Below, in pieces: positions 42,907 through 51,100 of a stretch of 64,000 bases of DNA. Position 1 is the first letter of the stretch. Each line of letters opens with the position of its first letter. The DNA lies in the NCBI GenBank assembly GCA_023428245.1, contig JAEYYX010000119.1, positions 1-64,000 of the forward strand. Direction: 5' to 3'. Below the pieces are notes generated by a model that worked only from the letters and a program-made list of their open reading frames with translations, had not been told where the DNA came from and ran no database searches. Made by a program: the position numbers and the translations under genes. The DNA is from Pseudomonadota bacterium (GTDB lineage Bacteria > Myxococcota_A > Polyangia > Polyangiales > Polyangiaceae).

Positions 42907-44127
42907 TCAGGGATTCTTCATCAGGTCGTTCTGCTCGGCTTCCACGCGGTTGTCCGTGCAGAACTTGCAGTTGTTACCGTAGAAGAAGCTCCTGTTCGCC
43001 GTGTCGTTCATGAGGTGAACACGGAACCAAGCCGCGGCCGACGACAGCGAGACACCACCTGCGCCCTCATAGACCCAGCTGCCGTGATCTGCGTTGCGCT
43101 CGTTGAGGAAGAAGGCAGGCTGATCGATGACGGACGCGAAGACATCGTGGACGCCGCTGCAGTTCACCGTCGTGTCCTTCCCCCCGCAGAAGAACAACAT
43201 CGGCGTGTGCACTCCCGAGAGCGCTGCGGTTCCACAAATCGTACCGAGCGCCGAGTAACGGGGATCGGCGGCCGTCTTGCAGGTCGACATGCCTCCGTAA
43301 GAATGGCCTACCTGGCCGATTCTTGTGGTGTCGAGGGCGTGATAGTAGGGGCTGCTCTCGTCCTCGGCTTGCTCCAAGATCCAATCGAGCCCCACGGTCG
43401 TGGGGTAGGGCTCGCTTCCGGTAGCGGTGCTGAGCGGAGCCACCACGACGAAACCGTGAGACGCAAGGTGATTTACGATCGGGCCATACTGGCCGCACCA
43501 CTGATTGCTCCCGGCATCGACGACGCACTTCGGCGGGTTCTGTTCCGGGTTGTCTCGGTAGCCGTTCGCCCAGATGAGGATTGGGTGACAGTGGCCGCTC
43601 GTCTTGAGATTGTTCGGGCGATAGACGTTGAAGCGCTGTTGTTCTTCGCCGTAGATCGGATCGGGAAGGACGCCCGCGAGGGGTCCGACTTTCTTGTCAG
43701 TGGTGACCTGGAAGGGACCAGCCTTGGTCGGATCGGCCGTGGGGAACGGATTGCCGGTGCAGCTGCTGGTGAGGCCACCACCAGTGCCCATGCCGCCGCT
43801 TCCCGTCGTGCCACCGGTTTCGGTCTCACCACCGGTGCCGCTGCCCGGCTCGCCACCGGAAGCAGCGCCCCCCGTAGTGGTCCCGCTGTCGCCGCCCGTC
43901 GTCGAGCCTACGGCACCACCGCTCGATGCGCCGCCGCTCGCGCTCGCGCCACCGGAGCTCATCGCACCACCGGAAGCCGTCGCACCGCCCGAGGCCGCGC
44001 CTCCGCTGCTCGTCCCGCCGCTGTCAGAGCCAACGGCCCCGCCGCTCGCCGGAAAGTCCCCACTCGATCCGGTCCCACACGCCCCGGTGGTCACGCACAC
44101 GCCTAAAGCCAGTAGCCAACGCCTCAT
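42907..44127 (-). CDS. Exported alpha/beta-hydrolase lipoprotein
   Basis: About 406 residues from ATG 44127; the frame runs upstream to 44196. Signal peptide ending TTGAC (about 17-18), Gly/Ser/Ala-rich linker (about 25-125), then an alpha/beta hydrolase: HPILIWANGYRDNPEQ, GFVVVAPLS, and the nucleophile elbow QVGHSYGGMST. The style is that of dienelactone-hydrolase/chlorophyllase- or PET-hydrolase-like secreted enzymes. Substrate unknown. It converges on the LRR gene and diverges from the YD-repeat lipoprotein. Confidence 0.82.
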   Translation of the reverse strand: MRRWLLALGVCVTTGACGTGSSGDFPASGGAVGSDSGGTSSGGAASGGATASGGAMSSGGASASGGASSGGAVGSTTGGDSGTTTGGAASGGEPGSGTGGETETGGTTGSGGMGTGGGLTSSCTGNPFPTADPTKAGPFQVTTDKKVGPLAGVLPDPIYGEEQQRFNVYRPNNLKTSGHCHPILIWANGYRDNPEQNPPKCVVDAGSNQWCGQYGPIVNHLASHGFVVVAPLSTATGSEPYPTTVGLDWILEQAEDESSPYYHALDTTRIGQVGHSYGGMSTCKTAADPRYSALGTICGTAALSGVHTPMLFFCGGKDTTVNCSGVHDVFASVIDQPAFFLNERNADHGSWVYEGAGGVSLSSAAAWFRVHLMNDTANRSFFYGNNCKFCTDNRVEAEQNDLMKNP

Positions 44128-44851
44128 GGTGACTCTGTCGTCGCCTAAGCTCAGGGGGCCGTCAAGCGAATTGTTCCTCACTCCACGAAGCATCACAGTT
44201 GGAAGCGCACCCAGCCCACTCTGCGCGAGAGTGCCCCGAACGTTCCATGGGCTTGGAAGCGCTTGCTTCTTGCTCCACCCGCCGCATCGGACGCTGCCCG
44301 TCCCCTATCATCTCCACCGTCAGCCCACGAACGCCCGACCGCTCATCTGCGACGAGACGGGGCGACGCACGTTGTGAGTCCATAATGAGTCCCAGCTTCT
44401 ATCGCTGATCGGCACCTCTCGGCCCCATAAGGGCGAGTCTCAATGGGCTCTTCGAAAAGAAACGCGCGACGGCGCGAACATTCTCACAAGGATTTGACTG
44501 GAGGGTCAGCGGCTTGACATCCACCTATCACGATCCGTCGAGGTCGAACTCATTCGTTGCTAGAACACGTCTGAAAATTCCACGGCTGCGCTCTTCTCCC
44601 CTTCGAGGGCGAGCGAAGAGAGTTTTTGCCGCAATTTCCCTGAGCTCTGCTCGCCGGTTCCCAGTGTTTTTTTCGCATCTCATGATTGAGATGCGCTCGA
44701 GAATCTCCGCGCGCGCCGATCCTTCTCACGCGAAGCGGATTGAAAATTTCCGCGCGTCGAACTCCATTTTCGAGCTAGAAAAATGCTAGCTTACGTCGCG
44801 AGTGGCGCTTTCCTCGAAGCGCCCCGAAGTTACTTCACATCACCAATTCCT
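44128..44851. other. Divergent intergenic stretch, no supported gene
   Basis: About 720 bases, locally richer in A/T (44440-44760) than the genes. Short frames (for example 44514-44789) are basic and feature-less. The YD-repeat lipoprotein frame is open back to 44783 but the signal peptide begins at ATG 44852. No RNA or repeat was recognised. The A/T-rich part is a plausible site for promoters or regulatory binding. Confidence 0.5.
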
Positions 44852-45853
44852 ATGGCTCCGGTATATCGACTTTTCCTTGGACTCCTCGGCACCTCCTGTG
44901 CGCTCGCCTGTGGCACTGGAGCCGCAGATGACGACAACTCGAGCGGTGGAACCGGCGGAGGAACTTCCACCGGCGGCGCGCAAGCTGGCGGATCGGGCGG
45001 CACTGAGAGCTCAGGTGGCTCCGGGCCCGCGGGAAGCGGTGGATCGAGTGGGGGTTCGGGAGCGACAGCCAGCGGCGGTTCCCCCGATCCGAGCCAGAAG
45101 CCAGACCCGGTGGATGAGTATCCTTGTTACGGAGAAAGCCGCACCTACGAAGTGAATGGCGCTGGAGAGATCTCCGAGACGCCCAAAAAGATCACGCAAA
45201 TCTATTATGATGAAGCTGGGCACCCGCTGAAGCTCCTCATGGATGACGACGCGGATGGGGCCTTCGATACGGGGAGCTACTACGACTACGACTCCGACGG
45301 GACGCTCTCGTTCTTTGACTACGACAATGACGGCGATGGCGAGATCGATTCGCGCGCCGAATACATCTACGACGCGAACGGCAACGCGCGTTCGATCGAC
45401 TACTTCAGCCCCGTCGGCACGCTCGCTAGCTATTACACGATCGAATACGACGACCAGAATCGCCGCACCGCTGTTCGGCAATATCGAGCCTCAGACGACC
45501 TCGAGGTGGGCACTGAAACGTACACTTGGACGTCCGCTTGGGAGTACGACTACATTTCGATCCGCGTGGAGATGCTTGATGAGGTTTCTCGCGTCACACT
45601 GAACGAGCACGGCGACGTCGCGTCGAAGGAAACCTGGGCGGACGAAGCCAAGACCACCTGGGTTTCGAAGACGACGATCTCCTACGATGATCTCGGACGG
45701 CCAGTGAGAGAAGAAGTAGAAACCGAAGCAGCGAAGCGCGTCACTGAGAGCGTCTACGGCGAGAGTGGTCTCGTCATCGAGCAGGGCGTACGTGCGGACG
45801 ACAAGCTGGTAGAGGTCGTCAAGTACGAATACTTCGACAAGTGTATGGAGTGA
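44852..45853 (+). CDS. Lipoprotein with YD-repeat-like domain
   Basis: About 333 residues from ATG 44852. The signal peptide ends in ALAC, then a Gly/Ser linker (about 25-75). The remainder is acidic and Tyr/Asp-rich with recurrent Y-D-x-x-G steps: YYDEAGHPL, YDYDSDGTL, YIYDANGNA, YDDQNRR, YDDLGRP. They follow the RHS/YD pattern seen in toxin and surface proteins, and some steps resemble calcium-binding Asp loops (DYDNDGDGEID). No toxin domain follows. A likely surface protein of unknown role. Confidence 0.72.
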   Translation: MAPVYRLFLGLLGTSCALACGTGAADDDNSSGGTGGGTSTGGAQAGGSGGTESSGGSGPAGSGGSSGGSGATASGGSPDPSQKPDPVDEYPCYGESRTYEVNGAGEISETPKKITQIYYDEAGHPLKLLMDDDADGAFDTGSYYDYDSDGTLSFFDYDNDGDGEIDSRAEYIYDANGNARSIDYFSPVGTLASYYTIEYDDQNRRTAVRQYRASDDLEVGTETYTWTSAWEYDYISIRVEMLDEVSRVTLNEHGDVASKETWADEAKTTWVSKTTISYDDLGRPVREEVETEAAKRVTESVYGESGLVIEQGVRADDKLVEVVKYEYFDKCME

Positions 45854-45861
45854 AGGCTCCG

Positions 45862-45884
45862 AGGCCCGGGAAGCGACCGGGCCT
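45862..45884. terminator. Hairpin between convergent genes
   Basis: A perfect 8-pair stem of AGGCCCGG and CCGGGCCT with a 7-base loop, just after the YD-repeat stop and before the convergent lipoprotein. There is no T-run on either side, so it is only a possible terminator. Confidence 0.4.
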
Positions 45885-45898
45885 GAGCTCATCGCGCG

Positions 45899-46339
45899 TC
45901 ACTTCAAGGTCGCGGTTAGGCACTGGACGACGACCTCCTGCTCCCGATCGCACCGCACGGGAAGAACTTCTGGGAAGCCTTCGTCCCCGCACTCGAAGTC
46001 CGCGTCTGAAAGCCCCGCGAGACAAGCCAAGGCTTGAGCGAGCTCGCTCCGGCACTCGGGCTCGAGGGTCATGTCGCGGCATTTGGCCATGCAGACGCTC
46101 ACGTCGCCGGCACAACCTTTGGACTTCGACTTGTCGCAAATGGCCGCACAAGACGGCTCGGTGTCGACGGGCCTCGGTTTCACTTGCGCCGATGCATCAT
46201 TTGTAGCGGAAGCTCGCTGGGAGACGGCCTCATTCGGCCGCTCCTCGTTGGTCTCCTTGGCTCGATCACATCCGCCCATCAGCATCGCGCAAGCGAACCA
46301 AGGGAGAGATCGCACAGAAAGCTCCACAACCGTGTTCAT
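45899..46339 (-). CDS. Cys-rich small lipoprotein
   Basis: About 146 residues from ATG 46339 (46345 and 46360 are other starts). Signal peptide ending MGGC, a charged linker, then a domain with eight Cys (CAAIC, GCAG, CMAKC, EC, C, C) and many acidic residues, probably held by disulphides. No family assigned. It follows the HEAT-like lipoprotein gene on the same strand closely, so they may be co-transcribed. Confidence 0.68.
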   Translation of the reverse strand: MNTVVELSVRSLPWFACAMLMGGCDRAKETNEERPNEAVSQRASATNDASAQVKPRPVDTEPSCAAICDKSKSKGCAGDVSVCMAKCRDMTLEPECRSELAQALACLAGLSDADFECGDEGFPEVLPVRCDREQEVVVQCLTATLK

Positions 46340-46356
46340 GTGCATCTTTGACCAAA

Positions 46357-48138
46357 TCAAAGGTTCTGCCAGCTGTCGAGCAATTGTTGGGCTCGGCCGC
46401 GCACTTGGCGCTCCAAGTCGGGGCGGGCCAACAGATCCTGCAGCGCCTTCTTGTGCATGGGCAGTGGCTCGCGGATATTCATCGCGATCAGCACCGTCAA
46501 GAGAGAGAGCTTCGAGCGTTCGCTCGCGAGCGCCGCTGCGATCAATGGATCGACTTCCGGGCTCTTCATGTGACGCAACGCGAGAACTGCGTCTCCTCGT
46601 ATCCTTCCGTCCGGCGACGTGAGGTAAGGCCGCACGCGCGAGAGGAGGCGCTCGTCTCCCAAGTTGGACACCGCGCCGAGGGCATCCGCGATCGGACGCT
46701 CCGCGCTCACGCTGCCGAGCTCAGTTTCGATCGCCGCGCTCACCTTGTTAAACTCGTCGGTCCGCCCAGCCCCTCGGAGACGCCGCCCGAGGGTGCCGAG
46801 GTTGAGGAGCGCCTGCTGCCGAAGGCTCTGAACTTGGGTGAGTCGAACGAGGCCGGGGGCAAGAGCCGCGCTCGGCTCTCTTGTCTGCCCGATCTGGATG
46901 ATCGCGATCGAGCGCAAAGGCAGAGGCATCTTGTCGTCCTCGGCGAAGCGCAGGAGGAGTTCCTGGGCGGCGGGCGTGCCAGCGTCACCAAGCGGACCGA
47001 GCAGGGCCCCGGCGACCTGGGGCTGAGACCATAGGAGCTTCTGAGCCTCTTCGAGCTTGCCCGGCGCGGAGCGCAAGTACGCGGTCATTGCGGAATGCGC
47101 CGAGTAGGTGCGGCGCTTCTCGTCGTCAGTTCGCGCGGCACGGTGCTTTTCAGCTGTGTCACGAAGCAGCTCTTCCAGGGCGGCCTCGAACGTCCAATCT
47201 TTGATGCGAAGCTCGTCGAACTGCGCTTGATCGATCCTTTGTGAAAGCTTGATGGGTTCATTGGCCTGAAGAGACCGAAAACCCTCTCCAAAGGCCGCGT
47301 CAGTAAGCTGCGAGAAGACCGCGTCGTCTTGAGCAAGGCTCTCGAGGGCGGACAGCGAGAGCTCCGTGCCGATATCAAGAGTCACGCCTTTCTGAAGGTC
47401 AGTTCTCACCTGCTCTATGGAGGAGAGCTGCTGGAGGGTTCCATCCTTCATCACGAGCGTCCCCTCGGAGGAGAGGATCTGAGGCGCGAGCTGTGCGAGA
47501 GAAGCGCTGGTGGGCCCTGACTGCAGCACCTCCTTGTAGGCCAGTTTTTTGCGCGTCAGGACCTCGGACGCCCACTCATATTGGACTGTGTGTTTCCCGG
47601 TGCTGTCGTACTGCTCCGTTTGGGTCGGCGCGCCCTTCACTGAGGGCACGTATTGGAACGCAGAAGCCAAAGTGCGCCAGAAGTTGGCGCTCTCAGGCGA
47701 TACCCCCTCCGGCAGCCCGATCGACTCCACGCTCCCCATGTTGAAATCCCACAAGGCCCCCTGCGACATGGCGGCAAGCTTTTCAGTGAGCCCGGGCTCC
47801 TCCTGCCCGTTCACGCGCACTCGAGCATCGAGCAAGATCGCCCTGACCCCGCCCGGCCGGGGAAAAATGGCGAACCGCCCCGTCAGTTCCAGATCTGTCG
47901 CAGCAGACTGATTCGTGACCTTCGTACGAGAAACCAGACGCAGTGCGCCCACTCGCGGCTCCGTAAAGTGATACGGCGCGATCCGTTTTTCGCTTGCCCC
48001 TGCTTGTTCTGACGCCGCCCGAGTCGATCGATCGGCCTCTGGCCGGTTACAGGCCGTGAGCGCTCCCACCATCCCCAGGATCCAGAGTGGCTTGCTCTGG
48101 ATCCTCAAGTACCCACCTATTCGAGCGCGTTTCATCAT
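46357..48138 (-). CDS. Lipoprotein with beta-rich N-domain and HEAT-like repeats
   Basis: 593 residues. Signal peptide ending LTAC (near residue 30). Residues about 50-260 form a beta-rich domain starting FTEPRVGALRLVSRTKV. Residues about 290-590 form an alpha-helical array with HEAT-like pairs (for example SIAIIQIGQTREPSAA and GDAVLALRHMKSPEVDPLI). The beta-barrel plus helical horseshoe order recalls the N-terminal module of vitellogenin/MTP lipid carriers, but that is a shape-level resemblance only. Probably outer-membrane anchored. Its stop region meets the Cys-rich lipoprotein gene. Confidence 0.68.
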   Translation of the reverse strand: MMKRARIGGYLRIQSKPLWILGMVGALTACNRPEADRSTRAASEQAGASEKRIAPYHFTEPRVGALRLVSRTKVTNQSAATDLELTGRFAIFPRPGGVRAILLDARVRVNGQEEPGLTEKLAAMSQGALWDFNMGSVESIGLPEGVSPESANFWRTLASAFQYVPSVKGAPTQTEQYDSTGKHTVQYEWASEVLTRKKLAYKEVLQSGPTSASLAQLAPQILSSEGTLVMKDGTLQQLSSIEQVRTDLQKGVTLDIGTELSLSALESLAQDDAVFSQLTDAAFGEGFRSLQANEPIKLSQRIDQAQFDELRIKDWTFEAALEELLRDTAEKHRAARTDDEKRRTYSAHSAMTAYLRSAPGKLEEAQKLLWSQPQVAGALLGPLGDAGTPAAQELLLRFAEDDKMPLPLRSIAIIQIGQTREPSAALAPGLVRLTQVQSLRQQALLNLGTLGRRLRGAGRTDEFNKVSAAIETELGSVSAERPIADALGAVSNLGDERLLSRVRPYLTSPDGRIRGDAVLALRHMKSPEVDPLIAAALASERSKLSLLTVLIAMNIREPLPMHKKALQDLLARPDLERQVRGRAQQLLDSWQNL

Positions 48139-48189
48139 CCCGAGTGCATCATGCCCAGCGCGAATCCCTCAGTGCAACTCCGCGGGCTA

Positions 48190-51100
48190 TCAGGGAACCG
48201 GCGGCACCGGATGGCAGAGGTCGTAGCTAGGAACTCCTGCAGCGTTCGGCAACTGGCAAGTGTCCGGCGCGGGCGCATTGGCGCGTTTGTCACAGACGTA
48301 CCCTTCTTGGCAGTTCGAGTTGTTGCTACACGGCGCGTCGCAAGTTCCCGTCGTGCACCTGCCGTACTTACCGCACTTTCCACCACTTGTTTCGGAGACC
48401 TGACAGCAGTCCTCGTCGGAGTGACAAATGTCGTCTTTTTCAGCAACCACGGGTGAGTTGTCGATAGCAAGGCACTCACGACATCCTTTCGTGTTGTAGG
48501 CGGGATTGTCGACGTTCGTGTTCTGGTAACAGATGCTCGTCTCACCGCAGCACTCCTGCTTCGATATGCACCTATCCTCGGGACGAGAGTTGTAGCCAGG
48601 CGGCATGCAAGTGGCGCACTGCGTGGCGAAGAAGAGCTGGCCTACCCGAGCGTCGTCGTTGAAGTCGACTTCATCCTCGGGTGTTTCGGGAGGAAGGGGC
48701 GGGTCCGCACTGACAGCGGCTTCGACGTCCGAAAGGACTCGCGCGAGGCTGAGGTTCGGAAAGGTAAGCGGCATCTTGATCTTACCTAGACCAAACTCGC
48801 CTTCCGCCGCGACCAGTTCGCCTTGTGCCCGGAAGATCGGGAAGTCGCAGCCCGGCTGGGAGCCGTCCGGACCATTGTTGGACGTCGGGCAGAAGCCGTT
48901 GAACTGGAGGAGCGTCTTACGCCAGGTCTTGCTGAAGAAGAGAACCTTCAGCTTCAGCTTCGCAGCGATCGAGCCCGCGACGATATCGCGGACACGAGCT
49001 TCGAGGCCCGCCGTGTATCCGGCTTGCACCGAGTAGATGCGCGGGGGAATCAGATAGGCGCCCTCTTGTGCAAACTCCGCAAACGTATCGGGAACCCCGC
49101 GACCGTCGGGCCGCGTCCCGATGAACAGACCAGCCCCCGCATAGGCCGGGACGTAGACCGTACCGACGTGGAGATCGCCCTGAATGCCGAGCTGGACCTT
49201 GAAGCCGGGGATGCCGAAACCGACGCCAGCGAACAAGTAGACACCAGCGCCGGCGTAGGGGTTGCCGGCGAGACCGGCATAAGCGACTTCCGTCGACTTG
49301 GGCTCTGTGGAGTAGATATCGAGGACCTGCACGGCAAGATCGCCGAGACGGAGGCCGATGCGAGCATTGAGATCGACCCCGAAGTCGAGCGTCGCCCCCA
49401 GCTCGAGGAACGCCGGAATGGGTCCGATGAAGAACTGAGTGGAGAAGATCGTCGTGTCGCGCTTGTTGTCATAGGAGTAGAGCGTGAACTCAGCCCCGGG
49501 ATTCGGCAGCTGGGCCCCAACCTTCTGGGCGAACTCCGCAACGTAGTCCTTCAAGCTGTAGGCCAGCTCGCTGTACTTCTTCTCGCCAAAGCCCTGAACC
49601 GTAGCAACGTAGTAGTCGATGAAACGCTGGAGGGTCTGCTCCGGAGTCTCGGTCGGACCGGTGGCCGGGCAGTTGCCCGCGGGGAATCCACGGGGCAGGT
49701 CACTATCAGGCGCGATCGATCGGCAGAGGTCAGGCGGGAAGGCCTTTCCCTCGAGCTTGAGCGCCTTGTATTGGCGCAAGAGCTCCGTCGCGTCGTGAAG
49801 AGCCTTCTTCACGCGATCTGCTGACTCTCGGATCTTCACGAGCAGCTCTTGGCACTCAGTGCGAGCGTCGGCGGATGGAATGTTGAGCGGCAGCGGCAAG
49901 TCGGACTTCACCGCAGCGATCAAGTCGAAGCCGAAGAGCATCAACCGGGCGTCCGAGTTCACGCCGCACTCATCGGCGTCGAGTCCAGCCCAAGCGTCGA
50001 TCAGCTTGATGTCGCGGTCGTTGAGGAAACCAAGCGTGACGCCCGCACCCACACCAGCTTCGGCGTGGATGTCGATGTCCGGAATTCCTAGCGTCCCGAT
50101 CGTGGCCGACTGGGTGAAGCCGAAGATTGGGTCGAAGTAGAACTTGGCCCTGTTGCTCGAGTTGCCGCCGCCAGTATCGTTATCGCTTTCACCACCGGGC
50201 GGGATCGGATCGTTGTCCGACATGTCGACCCGGCACCAGGGGTGGCTTGGATCCTTGATGGCGCCACAGGTCCCATCGACGGCGCAGGGATCGGCCGGGA
50301 AGGTCTCGGGATCCGGAGGCTCCTCCGCCTCCGTGCCGAAGAACTGTTCGGGGGTCGCCGGGGTCTCAGTCAGGAGACTGTCCACGAACGCGTCGGTCGG
50401 ATCTTGCGAGACTGCAGGATCGCAGATGTCAATGTCCTGACAGCGCTCGGTGAAAGAGTTGTCTCCTCCGCAGCTCGGATTCGGCACGACGCACTTGCCG
50501 CGAGTCGTGTCGCAAATCAAGGGGATCACGCAGACGTATTCGTAGCAGCGCTCGCCGGCCCCGCCGCAATTCGCGTGCGTCTCACAAGCGACGCCCGTCG
50601 AGATGGGAGCGCAATCCTCCGTCTCCGTGCAGTCGATGCTATTGCCGCCGCCATCAAGGGCGAGGTCGAGATCCTTCGGGCTACACGAGGCGTCCGATAG
50701 CAGCCAGTTGTCGTCGTCGTCTGCGCAGGTCGAGCCTGAGTCAGGGACGCTCAGCGGGCCGTCGCAGGCGCTGCTGCAGTCGACCGACGGGTCCGACTCC
50801 TGATCGGCAAGGCAATCCTGGCACAGGTTCATCTTGGCGACGATCTCGGCTTCCGTCGTGTAGATGCCCGTGGCCTCGTCCTGCGAGATGCACTCGTCCG
50901 AAGGCCCCTGATAAGGGGGAATGCCGATGATGTCTCCGGGTCCCTCGATGTCCTCGCCGGTACCGATCCCGCTGCCACCATCGCTGCCGTCACCGCCGCC
51001 ACCGAGGCGATCGTTGCTGACCTCGCAGACGAAGCCGTGCTGCTCGCCGCATCCGGTCGCGACCCAAGTGCCGCTCTGATTCAGGTAAGCGCAGCGTGCA

